From Cercophora sp. LCS_1 (taxonomy: Eukaryota; Ascomycota; Sordariomycetes; Sordariales; Lasiosphaeriaceae), in the NCBI GenBank assembly GCA_036250225.1, contig JAPZLL010000071.1, positions 1 through 64,000 of the forward strand: a stretch of 64,000 nt of DNA, in the 5' to 3' direction. The position numbers and the translations under genes are program-made. The notes beneath the pieces were generated by a model. The model saw only the letters and a program-made list of their open reading frames with translations. It ran no database searches and was not told where the DNA came from. Shown piece after piece: positions 24,096 through 36,595 of the stretch (its first letter is position 1; each line of letters starts with the position of its first letter).

Positions 24096-25496
24096 GGTTG
24101 TATGACTGTTGGCTGTTGACGTGAGAGCACGAGCTGAACGAGCTGAACGGGCAAAGGCGCCATAAAAAGGACAGCTTCAAGGGAGAGCAGTTGTCATCAT
24201 CTTCCCTTGGGCCAATTTAGACGGAAGCGACGAATGCAGCCAATAAACCCCTCCATCTCCCTGCCGTGTCAGACCAGTCCGGGGTTGCGTCCTGCATTTC
24301 GCCTGAATTAAACATTCCGATAATATCGCACTCTTGGCCCCGGAAGCCTGCTCTCGTCGCCAAACTTTTGGGGATAGGTAGCTCACACTTTACCCTGTTA
24401 CATCAATGGGTTGCAGACATACTGAGCCGTTGAAGCTACCGGTATGGTAAAGATTGCATCTTTGCTCGGTAACTTCATCGCCTCGCAACAGATAAAGCTC
24501 GCAAAGGGATGCCAAGCTCAGCACAAGCTCAGCACAAGAAGCCGAGACCAATTGCAGAGATGCAGCCGTGCGCGGCGCTATGATGACAGCATACCGGGAT
24601 ATTGGTAAAGACTGCCCGGTAGTTGCCCAGAGGGGCTCATCCCGGCTATGACACGCTGCAGATGGAACATATCAACTTCTCAATCGGGAAACTGTCGTGG
24701 AATTAGAGACATCGAATTATCGTGGATGAGGATAACGGTGGAGCTCGAAAGCCTAGACGACAACTGCTATCAGAAAGGAGGTAGTTCGCCAACTACCTCG
24801 CAGCGTTGTGGCAAGCGCTAGTGCGAACAGGAGAGAATGCATGATGTACGTACCTAAAAGAAAGATGATCAGCGCACAACCCACGGGTTCCCCTATTCGA
24901 TTAAATCTTTGAGCAAAACACTGAGATTACACAGGAAGAAGCTCTCTCGAAGGATCTCTCAATGTTCGAGATGTCATCGCTTATCGACCTGCTGAGTTCA
25001 ACAAGGAGTATCCCTGGGCTCTCAGGGAATTGCCGAAAAATAGACTCCGCCGGTCCAGAGGAACCATCTCGGCCCGAGTGGGTCAACGGGAACAAGATTC
25101 AATGATTTTTGAGAATGAGAAGTGAAGAACCTCTGATACATGGCGTGATGCTAATGCAATTATCACTGACGGGCGTTGTTTAAGACCCGCGGGCCAAATA
25201 AGGTATTTGCAAACAGTTGGTCCAATGGCATAAAGATTGCTCCTCGAGGGGAATCATTGAGTTTCCTCCGATAAGCTGAAGTTCTCAGATCCGCCATGCC
25301 CGGGGTCCCTGGATCTCGAGATTCTCACCAGCTGAAGCCAAGAAAATATGCAACGCGTCAAATCGCGTCGAGATGAAAACCAACCACCACTGCACGGTAT
25401 CAAGCGGCTGGGAACACATAAAATCGTCAACACGATGCTTCCCTTCAATTCCAAACTCACTTTCTGTCTCTCTCACCAATTGTCCACCCGCACACC
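24096..25496. other. Divergent promoter region
   Basis: About 1.4 kb separate the sulfotransferase-like start (-) and the GH71 start (+). It is less GC-rich than the flanking genes and has no supported coding sequence. The direct repeat agctcagcacaagctcagcac at about 24516-24538 is a 10-bp unit in two copies. Confidence 0.45.
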
Positions 25497-26947
25497 ATGG
25501 CCGCCCTCCTATGGCTAACTCTCCTCCTGGGAGCCCTCGCCTACGCAACCCCGGTCAACATCACACCCCGCAACCCCAACACAAACCTGGTCTTCTGCCA
25601 TTTCATGCTGACCATCACAACCCACCGCGTTTCCCCCTCCGACTACGACGCCGACATGGCCCTCGCCCACTCGTACGGCATCGACGCCTTCGCCCTCAGC
25701 ATAGCCGACACGCCGCAAACCGAACTCCAACTGGACCTGGCCTACGCCTCAGCAGCATCCAACAACATGAAACTCTTTCTCTCCTTCGACTTTAGCTCCT
25801 TCTCCCCTGCCGCCGCCTCCCGCGTCGCCCACCTGATCTCCAAATACGTGTCCCACCCCGCCCAGCTGCATATCGACGGCCGCGTGTTCGCCTCCTCGTT
25901 TTTGGGCCCTGATTTCCAGCCATGAAATCTCTCGCCGGCATCCCCGTCTTCTGGGAGCCCAACGCACATCCCTATTCCTCCAGGGTATCCGCTTCGTCAT
26001 CAAACGGCACACCGGAACCAGACGATGGCCTAGACGGTGCTCTCTCCTGGCTAGCCTGGCCAAGCGACGGACACAACCGCGCCCCGCGTCCCGGAAACGC
26101 CAAGCAGACCGGTCTGGACGGCGACGCGTTGTACCAATCCTGGTTACGGGGAAAACCCCTCATCGCGCCCGTCTCGCCGTGGTTTTTTACGCACTACGAC
26201 GCGTCGGCGCCGCATCCCAAAAACTGCCTCTTCCCGGCTGAAGACCAGTGGTTCACGCGGTGGACTGAGATCCTGAACACCCAACCGCGGTTTGTTGAGA
26301 CCTTGACGTGGAATGATTTCGGGGAGTCGCATTATGTCGGACCGCTGAGTTCGAGTCATGTGGACGATGGCGCGAGCAAATGGGTGGATGGGATGCCGCA
26401 TGAGGGGTGGATGGAGATGGCTAGGCCGTTTATTCAGGCGTATAAGGAGGGACGTAGACAAGTGGAAGCGGATGAGGAGCGGGTGGTTTATTGGTTTAGG
26501 GGAGCAAAGAGAGGGGTTGATTGTGATGGGACGGATACGACGATGGGTGTGGAGATGGAGGGTTATGCTGGGGGACGGCCGGACGGGTGGGGGACTGTGG
26601 AGGATGTGGTTTTTGTTGTGGTCATGTTGAAGGAGGAGGCAACGGTGGAGGTTCGGAGCGGGGGTTTGATGCACAGGTGGGAGGCATCGGCGGGAGCGAG
26701 TGTTTGGCGGGTGGAGATGGGGGTTGGGAAGCAGTTTTTCAGGTTGGAAAAGAGGGGAGAAGTGGTTATGGAGGGGACGGCGAGACGCGAAGTGGTGGAT
26801 GAGTGTGTTTGTGGGATTTATAACTTCAATGCGTTTGTGGGTATGTTGCCCAAGAGGGAGACGGGCGTTTTGGATGAGAGAGGGTTGGAGAGGTTTTATG
26901 AGGGGTTGAGGGTTGATTGTACGCCCAGAGCTGTTAGTGGGTGGTAG
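25497..26947 (+). CDS. GH71 alpha-1,3-glucanase (mutanase-like), reading frame broken
   Basis: Two overlapping open frames together give one GH71 protein. Frame 1 (25497-25925) starts with the signal peptide MAALLWLTLLLGALAYA and continues with NLVFCHFML, SDYDADM, GIDAFAL and LFLSFDF. Frame 2 (25922-26947) continues with SLAGIPVFWEPN, WLAWPSDG, PVSPWFFTH, TWNDFGESHYVGPL and the typical C-terminal region ending at GIYNFNAFVG. The join at about 25915-25925 needs a shift of one missing or two extra bases. A cag lies just before it, but no upstream GT donor gives the right phase without deleting the conserved FASSFLG. Secreted GH71 enzymes degrade alpha-1,3-glucan of fungal walls. I cannot tell a recent pseudogene from a sequencing error. 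Confidence 0.75.
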
Positions 26948-27481
26948 GAGAGGTTTGTGAAGTTTGGCTTTTTGATGCCCTGGCTTTGTAGCCGTTCTGT
27001 GTACCTATGAATCTCCACTGTCGCTTAGATTCAGTTTCGAGAAGGAGTTAGATTTTCTTGAGAGTGAATCTTTGAGAGTTAAGGGGCCTTCAGGTTATGT
27101 TGGTGAGAGGGCAAATCTCCCCAGTTTGTTGACAGGGGGGGTACAGGAGGTCAACGTGATGAGATCTTCGCAGGGCTCCAAGCACTTGGAATTTCAGCCT
27201 CCCCAAAGCCAATCACATCCCTGGCTTTCCAGGTAGAACCAATATGACTGGTTCCGGCGAGAGGTATTTGTGGAGAACTCTCAGGATGCTGTGACGAGAA
27301 CTACCGCAACACTGCAATTTTTAACCTGCAAGAGACCATCATGATAATCCTGGCGCACAGCGACATTGTGAAGTGGGCATTTGGTGCACGATCATTTGCA
27401 GCTCGAATGGTATCTAGGTAAATGAGCCTGCTTCATCTGAAGCTGCGTCCATGTTTTTCTTTATATTGCGATAATCGCGTA
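26948..27481. other. Intergenic region
   Basis: The 534 bp lie between the GH71 stop and the pseudogene at 27482. I see no coding sequence, RNA gene or clear repeat. Confidence 0.45.
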
Positions 27482-28130
27482 TTAGGGTACGTTGATGGAA
27501 GGGCGGTCGAGAAGAAGTGGCGAGATTTGCCCATCATAGAATCGGCGCAGCGAAGTGTAAGTCCCCTCGTTTGACTCTAGCACAACAAGGGCGGTGCGTG
27601 TTTGCCTCTCGAGAAGCTGTAAATCTTGTAGGTCTTCTGTCGTAAACGTTGGGCTAACGGGGGGCCCGTAGCCAGCATGAAGTGCTGCGTCTTCCCTGGC
27701 AGATCGGTATCTCATCGCGTGGCTTGTAATAGCAGATGTCGACGCTAGACATACAGCGGTCAAGTTGCCCTCGGTGAACTGGATAATGAGCCTCCAGCGC
27801 CTCATGGCCGCGTTGATCGACACCAAATGGATCCGCATGCTTGTCAACAAGGCACTCGGGTAGCGGTCAAAACGTGTGGGATAGTGCCCCGAGTCTTTGA
27901 ACACCCTGCCAATAAGTTTACTCATGGGCCAGTGAAGGTCTCCGATGATATAAAACTAATTTCACGTGTCTAGGTCGAACTGGTTGTGGATAGACACCTG
28001 GCGGTAGCTCCATGCATATCCGTTGTTGAAGTCGTTGGTCTTCGCTGACACGGTCTTTGTGTTGTAGCAGATCTGATACAGGTAACCGCTTCCGCCCAGC
28101 GGCGCTATTATACTTCCAGGATGAGGGTCT
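27482..28130 (-). pseudogene. Remnant of a fungal CorA-like domain protein
   Basis: Reading leftwards, codons for NGYAWSYRQVSIHNQFDLDT run into TGA (27962-27964) and TAG (27956-27958). The same frame then continues for about 160 codons with FYIIGDLHWP, LTSMRIHLVSINAAMRRWR and LLERQTRTALVVLESN. The order (a W-S-x-R-Q block, a tryptophan block, helical repeats) resembles the large fungal family annotated as CorA-like transporter-domain proteins, though the family name is tentative. Both stops can be explained by single C-to-T changes (CGA to TGA, CAG to TAG). No intact N-terminal portion is visible, and the 61-codon frame at 28108-28293 could be another shifted piece. Confidence 0.5.
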
Positions 28131-28428
28131 GCGCAGCGTCTCGGAGGGAGGCGCCTACTTCATGTTGCCGTCGGACAGGGCCATCGTCGCGCCTTATGAA
28201 GTTCACCCAACACTCTCGCTTAGACGTGAGAATCGGCGGCTTGATTGCTAAGAGTGTGTTGAATCTTGAGGTTGTTGTTCCCTCCAATGTCACCTTGCCT
28301 ACGTGAACTTTGAGAGCCTCAGGTGGTTGGTTGCGGTTCTACGCAGGTATTATGTTGCGCTGTAGAACTCCTGCCAAGCACGATGAGTAATAAGAGGTAC
28401 CTTCTCAGTCCGGCGGGCTTCACCTGAG

Positions 28429-30946
28429 TCATTCTTCACTCCCCGATGTCGTATCAAAATCCTCCTCATCGTCATTGTCCGGCAGCCCCACTCCAGATCC
28501 ATACTCGTCCAGCTCAGGGCGCTCATCGTCCAGGGCATTCAGCTCCAACTGACACTTCTCGTCATCACGAAACACCTCGCGCACCGCATCAGTCGCTTCG
28601 TCGCTGGTTGCTATGACCTTCACCGTGCAGGCTATTTCTGAGTCGTGCACCTGCCCTAGAATAGTCTTCAAGACGGTCAACATCTTGGCCTCGTGAGTGT
28701 CGTTCTCGTATTTGCCGATCTGGTCGACAATATAAATCACCTTGACGCCTCCCGGCAGCTGGCTTACCAACCAGGAGAGCAACTTGCACAGCGTCTTGAT
28801 CCTTCCTTTGCGGAGCTGCTCCAAGTCAATACCTCCTTCGTGCAGAGTGGCGAAGCTCGTAAACTCGTATTGACGCAGCAGCTGTGCGGCGAAGCTTTTT
28901 ACCATGGCGGGTCCCCCGACATGTTCGCCGTCGTCTTCGGTATGCAACCCGCAAAAGAAGACCAGTGGAATATATTGCCCCCTATTGGCGAGAGCCTGGA
29001 ACAGTGTGGCAGTGAGGAACGATACCCCTGAGACCTCAGAGTCCCCGCCATCGACGTCGCCATGCACCAAGAGTTCTGCCGACTTTGGCTTGGTCAGCCA
29101 ACTGCGGAATGTTTTGCTTAGAAAGGCCGCCTCTGCACGGCTCCGTGAGCGGCTGTCGACCTGGTAGCGTCTGTCAAGGATAGATCGGAAGTCCGTCTGT
29201 TCTAGCTCCGGCGTCTTGAGGATGCCAAGAATGTCAGCGGAGCTCAGTTGTGGGAGCGTGAGTTGTTGTAACGGTTGAGGGGGCGCCAAAGTCCACGTCG
29301 GAGGGACTGAGAGCGGTGGGTACCAGGGCGTTGGCATCAAGACTGTGGACGAGTCGTAGGTGGCGGGGAACTGTTGCGGAAACGACGGATTCATCCCAGC
29401 CAGGAACGGGAACAATAGCGGACTAGGGGTGTTTTGCCGCCTGATCTCGTCTGGGCCGTTGTTAGTCAAATTCCGTGTGCTCCCTTCAGGCGGAACTCTT
29501 TAACTCACCCTGGATGCTCCCCAGCATTTCGAGCTTCTTCCGCTCCCTTTCTTCTCGCCTTCTTTCCCGACTTTCCCGTCTTCTCTCCCTGCGTTCTCTC
29601 TCTTCCTCAACCTCTTCCAATCTCCTTTCTTTTTCTTCCAACCGCCTTTCCCTCTCTTCTATTTCCTGCTCAAATTTCTTTTCTCTCGCGGCCAGCTTCC
29701 TCAACTCCCGTTCCTCGGCATCATCTAGCAGCTGTTTGAAGATTGTCAGCATCTTCGCGCTTCGGTCCTGATCAGCCAGCTCCTTCAGCTTCTCAGAGTT
29801 CAGAAACACGGCCTCTAGCAGGCAATCGATGTCTAAAGTTGTTTATGAGTTCGCGTTTCCGTTGTTGTTGTTGAAGGACACAGTGACGTACAAGAGATGA
29901 TGGTCTGATGCGCAGCGCGGGAACTGTAGATATCGGACTTTTGTCCCTCCAGTAGCAGCCTATCGCTGCATTGACTGATATTGTCAATGCTCTCGAGCAA
30001 ATCCTTCTGGTAGTCAGATTGCTTCACGACTGCCTTGAAACCTCTTGATACTATGCATTGGGTCAGGGACGATGCCGAAAATCACATGTAAGGGCTGACT
30101 GACCAGGCGAACTTGTGAAGAAGCCTATAGCGTCCTCGATGCCCTTGAAGATGGAAGCGACTAAGTCGATGGATCGATCCTTGATGATAGCATCTTTGGG
30201 AAAGGTGGAAAGAAAGAACTCGATGTTGCCGAAGTTATGCTCGAGGCCCGTGGGATCGAATGCGTTCATGACCTGCTCGCGCCCTTCAGACGCTGTTGCA
30301 GCCGCCTGTGTTTTTATCAGCATGTCACTCCCATCCACATGCTTCGGCAGCGGGAACTCACATCAAGCAAGATACCAACAGCGGCGAGAACGGGAGAGAC
30401 ATATTCGATCTTTTCGCCTATCTTTGCCAGCGCCTTCAGCTGTTCCGAGTGATCTGCCGTTCTGCGGTAGGCCGTCTTCAAGAACCTTTGAAAGAGATTC
30501 TTCTTGCTGTTCTTGGCCTCCTGCTTGGTTGGACCGGCGTATTCGTCCCTGGCCCGAACGAGCGTGCGCCGAACGCTTTCCCAGTCTTTTTGGCTGCGGA
30601 TGCTGTAGCTGGAGGATGCTCGCGCCTTTGGCTCGGGGCACTCTGTCCTCAGCTTTTCCATGGACTCGGGAAAGATGTGACCCCAAAATTTCATGGCCTC
30701 CGTCTCTGGCAGCAAAGGCCTGGCAGGGATGCGCTGGCGATCATCTTCATTCGCTGTGCTCTTTCTTGACAACGTTGAGACATATCGGTCGGAGGAGGGG
30801 TCGTACTCCACACCAGATTTGTTGAAGGCGGGATAGGATTCGGGAAGCTGGGTATCGATGAAGACAACAGACGCCCTCTTGAGCGGTGGCTTTGGGATGT
30901 GAGTGGCCACGGCACTTGCGTTCGTTGCATTTGCAGACATGGTCAT
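28429..30946 (-). CDS. DUF7708-coiled-coil protein with P-loop-less NACHT-like domain
   Basis: Predicted 763 aa in five exons, complement(join(28429..29450, 29509..29832, 29892..30050, 30104..30305, 30362..30946)). The N-terminal part (DWESVRRTLVRARDEYAG, then ILLDAAATASEGREQV) resembles the fungal DUF7708 module that often precedes NACHT domains. A highly charged E/R coiled coil follows (about aa 330-400). The C-terminal part looks like the fold of fungal NACHT/STAND proteins: LLVHGDVDG, then VFFCGLH, then VIYIVDQIGKYE. Where Walker A should be there is HGDVDGGDSEVS with no GKS/T, so ATP hydrolysis is doubtful. The protein ends in an acidic tail. Start is 30946 or 30940. Its role is probably regulatory or scaffolding in an NLR-like network; this is inference. 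Confidence 0.78.
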
Positions 30947-31664
30947 TGTGAAGCCGACGCGTGCGTGTCTTGGAGATCCAACAACGCCTCGACGACAAAC
31001 TGCATATGCCTGGCAGGGAGTGTCGACTGTGGCTCTCAACCAGCCAAACCACGCGATATACGCAATAATAGGTAGTTGGCCGTGGCCAAACAAGCGTTCA
31101 ATTGATTGAAGTTATCTCCGCTGTGTTCAAGAATCAGTGACCATCATTTTGGGGATTTCCGACCAATACCCCTCTTTCTGGATCGCGCCTTCTCAATCAG
31201 GGCGGCCAAGCCGTGGGAGGCCTTTGGGGGCGGTGATTTTCCGCGCTTCCCGCCGAGAGGGTCTGATTGGGGGCTGCATGCAAAACGCCAAATCCCTCGC
31301 AGAGACATGGGTCCATTCGCCAGGAATGGACACTGGGTGACGGAAGGAGGGGACCCTGCAATCTCCTACTGGTGCCTTCGTGGTGCGTCCGATACGCATT
31401 GACAAAGGGTGATGCGAGGAACTTGTGTCCTCCGGCCCGACAGCCACAGCGCAACTTGGAGCGCAGGGGGGTTTTGGACACCGAACTGACAGAATTCGGG
31501 TGCCTGAAATTTCTATTCCGTTAGAATCAAGGGCGCGCCCAAACTCAGTGGTTCCGCGTCTCCTCTAACGTCCATTCTCTCTAGTCCTTCGTCTTCAAGT
31601 TCGTTGTCCTGCCCACGAGTGCAGCTTGGCTCTCAGTAAACATTGAGCCTAACATACCTTATCA
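30947..31664. other. Divergent promoter region of the NACHT-like and AAA genes
   Basis: The 718 bp between the two start codons carry no supported gene. Shared regulation of the divergent pair is possible but no specific site was recognised. Confidence 0.45.
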
Positions 31665-32916
31665 ATGGCAGAGACGCCCGACCCCGAGACTTCCACGCCC
31701 GACGCAGGCCCAGACCCCGCAACGCTCAAACCAGGAATCATGGACCCAGAAGCAAGTAGCCGCTCTACCGAGGGCGACAGTGCTGCTCCGACTCCCGCAA
31801 CCACTGTCGAATCCACAATCGACCCTCCTTCCGCAAAAACCACCATTGCGACCAATGGCACCGAGACAAAGCCTGAGGGACAAGCGCCAGCGCTAGCGCC
31901 GGACGGGATAGCGTTGCTGATGGCCAAGGTCAAGAAGCTGGAGGAGGAAGCAGAGGCCAACAGAGAGCAGTTCAAGGCCATGCAGAGCATGAACGCCGCT
32001 GTTGGTCACATGCATCCACCGGCCGTGGTGGGCATGCCAACCATGACGTGTTGGGATCGGTGCTGGAGCGACGCTTACATCGACCCGGACAAACGCCAGC
32101 GGGACCTCAAGCAGGGGGTCGCGCCCGAAGAAAGGGACCCCGTGCACATTGATGGACGGAAGAAGGTCATGATTGGCATGATGGAGTCAGAACTGGAGTG
32201 GATGAAGATGGAAGACGACTCTTTCTCCAAACTCCGCACCGAGCGGGACGAGCTCCAGGTCCAGATCCGCCGCCTGACAGCAAAACTCATCGATGCCGAG
32301 GGCCAGCTTGAGACACTCAAGAGCGAGGTCACCGAAGCCCAGGATAAAGCTAAAGCTCAAGACAAAGCCAACGCCCAAGGCGAGCCCCTGGACGAGTCGA
32401 ACACCGAAGTGCCGCCAACACCCCAAGACAAGGCCGCCCCGGCTGCAGCCCCGGAACAACCCGTCTTCAACAAGCCGTCTCTCAACCGAGTCGCATGGGA
32501 TCTGTTCGCGGCGCAGGCCGGCATGCCAACTGACAACGAGGCCATAGCCAAGACCTTTGCCATCGACGTCTTGGAGGGTGACCCCGTCATTGCATTTCGC
32601 TACCACAACCCCTGGCCTTACAGAGGAAGGCACGGGAGCAGCCAACTCCCCAAGCTGGATGAAAATGCCCCTGCGCCCAAGAAAAAAGTGTATGCCCGCG
32701 GCCAAGGGCCTCTGCCGGAGCGCATTCGCATCAACTCCCACCATATTCTGAAGATTCTTCAGAAAATCGACGCCGACAAGTTTGTCGACGGAGAGGGTGG
32801 TCTTGTGATGATCAGGCCTTACAAAGCCCTCGTCTATTACGAGGACCAGATTCGCAAAGCCTACCAAGATCTGAAGAGGAAGTTTGATCCCTCCAGCATT
32901 GCATCGTCAGAAGAAG

Positions 32917-32947
<31 letters not shown>

Positions 32948-35723
32948 TCAGCAAGACAAGCCTGACGAAGAAGGGTCCAAGACAGACAACAAGGAAGAGG
33001 AGACCAGTGACCCTTTGACCTCATCAGCGGTCGCGCTCGAACAACTCGGAGTTCTGATGCAATTTTTGGACAACGACATCCAGGGCAAATTTGACTACGT
33101 CAGGAGCGAGCAATGTCAGAGAGTCACTTTCACAGACGTCTGGTACCTGTTCCGACCCGGAGATGAGGTGATCGACCAGGGAAGAAAGCAAGTCTACCGT
33201 GTAACGGGCGTCACCAGCTCCGCACACAAGGTCATCCCGCCCTGGAAGAACTACAGCTCTGCCTCGGCCAAGTCGAACGAGACGCCCATCATGATCGATT
33301 GTGTCCACGTCGACTTTGACGGGAAGCTGCTGGGGCCAGTTGGGAAGTCGGTGCAGATTCCGCGGTTTGAGGGCGAGAAGCCCATCTCGTCTCTGCCCGT
33401 GTATCCCCTCCGCCTTATCGAGAACCGCAAGGTCATCTCTGGGTCTAACCAGCAATCTTTCCGCGAGTGGCTGATTGCCCGAGGCAAGATGTTCGTCGAT
33501 GTCCTGTCCGTCAAGCATATGAACTACAACGGCTTTACCCTCGACACGAGAGATGAGGTGGACGGCCAGGTCATGGTCGACTTTGAGGAGGCGTTTGCCA
33601 ACGAAGAGAAAGAGGCGACCAACGAGAAGCGGAGGAACAAATGGAGACCGGCGATACAGTCCCTTATCGGTGCCGAGCAGGAAGAGACCGAAGACATCGA
33701 ATGCACTGCCGGTTGCTGTACCAGGGAGCGGGTCCTCAAGGACTCGTACGCCGAGAAGAAGAGAAATGAAGACTACATTAACAGTCTGATCCCTGAGGAG
33801 CTCGGCCGCGAGCCACCCGTGACAATTTATCCCCAGGCCCTCAGGGACCTGAAAGCCTCCGGGGAAACACTTGCGGATGCCGAGTTCATCGTCATGTCTT
33901 ACCGTGTCTTTGGCTTCATCCTACGCAGTCGCAAATGGGGTTGGTATTCCTTTCTGTGGTCGCCACCTTAACTTTATTAACGACTGATCCCAGCAAAATT
34001 CGACCTGACATCCCTCGAGTACGTTAACAACACTGCGCAACGCGGCGGGGCTGGAAGCAACCAGGACAGCTCACCACCGCGGGAGACGGCCTTCGACCAG
34101 CTGGTGATGGAAGAGAACCAGAAGAATGTCATCCTGTCCCTCATCGCCCAGCATTTCAGAGACAAGGAATCAGCCACAACGGCAAACGAGCAGGTTGATA
34201 TTGTGCGAGGAAAAGGTACGACTCCATCCTTTCGGCTAGAAAAGGAGGGGCGCAATACTGATGGCTTGAAACAGGGAAGGGTCTCATCATTCTGCTCCAT
34301 GGGGCTCCAGGTGTTGGCAAGACGACGACTGCAGGTGCGTGCGATGTGCCCATCACCTCTTTGATGATGAGGGCCCCATTGCTGACATTTGAATTACAGA
34401 GGGCGTTGCCGAACTTTTCGCCCGGCCTCTTTTCCAGATCACCTGCGGTCAGTTATTATTACCCAATTTCCCCGCCCAGGAGCTGGTCTTGGTTCAAATC
34501 TAACCCGACCTCCAAAACTGCAGGCGATCTTGGTACAAGTGCAGAAAGTGTTGAGGCATCCTTGGAGACTCACTTTTCATTAGCCAACCGATGGGGATGC
34601 ATTCTTCTGCTCGACGAGGCCGACGTTTTCCTTGCAAAGCGGACACCACAAGACTTCAAGCGCAACGGCTTAGTTTCAGGTCAGTAAATTCCGGACCAGG
34701 ACAGAGAGACACTGAGCTAACAACCACTTAGTTTTTCTGCGAGTGCTGGAATATTACGCCGGCGTCCTGTTTCTCACAACCAACCGTATCGGTGATTTTG
34801 ACGAAGCGTTTGGCTCTCGCATCCACATCAGCCTCCATTATCCCCAGCTCACTCTGAAGGCGACCCGGGAAATCTTCGAGCTGAACCTGCGGCTTATCAA
34901 ACAGCGCTTTGCCGAGAAGAAACGAACTCTGGAGGTTGAAGAGTCTCAAATTCTCCATTCAGCCGAGAAGTACTGGAACACGTACACCAAGTTGCGGTGG
35001 AACGGCAGACAGATCCGCAATGCTTGCCAGACGGCGCTTGCCTTGGCCGAGTTCGATGCTCAGGGCGGAAACCACATGGAGATCATGGATGCCAACGCCG
35101 TCGTCAAGCTCAGCGTGCGACATCTCGAGACGGTATCGGCGGCCTACCTTGAGTTTATGCGCTACCTCGAGAAGCTCTACAAGACGGACCAAGATCGACT
35201 TGCTCACAAGCGTGGATATCGCGCGCGGGAACTCGACGGGCTGGGAGTTGGGCATGGCGCAAAGAAAACGAGCAAGCTGGACGCTATCTGCAGCGATGAT
35301 TCCGAGGATGCTGAAGACGAGGCGCATCCAACTCCCAAGAAGGATGCTGTTGCGCCGCCTTCAAGCTTCAGTCCTAGTGCAACAGCACCCATCACCACGT
35401 CGCCAGGACCGTCGACGTCTCCGCTACCGAGACCGTCTGTTCCGCCCGGCTTCAACCCCGGTGTACCAGGGATGCCGGGGATGGCGGAGCAGGTCCCGGG
35501 GATGATGGTCAATCCGGCACTAGCGTACATGCAGCAAGCGCAGATGTGGCAGAATATGCAGGCGATGCCAAATATGCAAAACATGCAGCCAGCTGTGTGG
35601 CAGCAGGCCATGCTCCAGGGCAACAATGTACCGTCCTTTTTCCAGCAGCCGATGAACCCCCAGGGGCCACCGCCTGGAGGAGCTGACCCTTCGGGCGCAA
35701 ACATGGGCCCCGGAGGACGGTGA
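31665..35723 (+). CDS. Large AAA ATPase with DUF7025-type central region
   Basis: Predicted 1250 aa in six exons, join(31665..33939, 33994..34215, 34275..34334, 34400..34447, 34524..34679, 34732..35723). The first 400 residues are acidic and low-complexity with coiled coils. A conserved central region (about 440-640, including RPGDEVIDQG and FDGKLLGP) is the one annotated as DUF7025 in fungal AAA proteins. The AAA module has HGAPGVGKTTTA at about 841-852, Walker B ILLLDEADVFL, and FLTTNRIGDFDEAFGSRIH carrying sensor 1 and the probable arginine finger. The tail is rich in Pro, Met and Gln. A CAG run at about 32920-32948 encodes poly-Ala. These ATPases are expected to be remodelling machines of unknown substrate. 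The first intron uses a GTTGGT donor, chosen because it restores RKWAKFDLTSLEYV. Confidence 0.87.
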
Positions 35724-36595
35724 AGATATCGGTGACATAATGGTTGGGTGCCTTTTGGGGGGAGGCTGGGCCGTGAATGATGTCAATGCTTTGGATATTG
35801 CGAGGAATCTGGTTATTTTCGATCATTTCTCTGTTCTCTAACCAACACACCAACACATTTCATCCTCAAAACCAAATACGGCTGGGGAGGGCCGGCACGC
35901 AAGGCGGAAGCCCTGGCCAATCAACCGCTCCATCGAGCTTGCGTGCATCCGGCGCGCCGGTTCGGGGTTAGGGATGTGTGAGGAGGGAGGGGTCACTGAA
36001 AAGTGGAACAGGGCCAAGGTAGTGAGTGGTGTGTGTAAAGTTCCATTGGAATGTGGCACTCCTTTTGCTAAAGGAGCGGCTACTTACCTTCTTATTCTAG
36101 ATCACGACTTCTGCTTTCGGAAGTCCCTCGAGCTTCAACTTTTGTTCGAGCGTTCAAAGGTTGATTGATGACCAGGCTCCCGGGGTCCCCCATATCGGTA
36201 TCCGATCCCCGCATGTTATCTTGCTGTTCTCCGCCCCCGCAGGAATGCCCCACCATCTGCACACGAGGGAATGGGTGTCTGATAGGCCTCGTGGACGATG
36301 CATTCCCCACGTCCAGACAGAACGCGCAGGTTGAGTAGGAATTCCTGCCTATCACAACCCCCTGATCGAGACCCAGGCAGCCAGCCAGTTTCTACCCCGC
36401 CCCCGCTGCCAGCATTGCACTCGCACGATCGGCACCCAACTGCTCAGTGACGGATGCGGGCAAGGCTCTGTCCCGAGAGTGTCCCTATTAATTCCATCAT
36501 CCTCACCTACTGTCATATCCGACAGAAACCGGGACCCGGCAGGATTACTGTCTGTTTCCTGCACTGGACACGTTCCAGTAATTACGGCAGCATCG
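35724..36595. other. Intergenic region
   Basis: This 872-bp stretch holds no recognisable gene. Open frames reaching into it from 36454 or 36479 begin at non-ATG codons and belong to, or shadow, the membrane-protein gene downstream. Confidence 0.45.

Noticed and set aside
25860..25920. An intron explaining the GH71 frame break
   Set aside because: The only short GT-AG options before the cag at 25917-25919 give the wrong phase or remove conserved FASSFLG residues, and one would be only about 22 nt.
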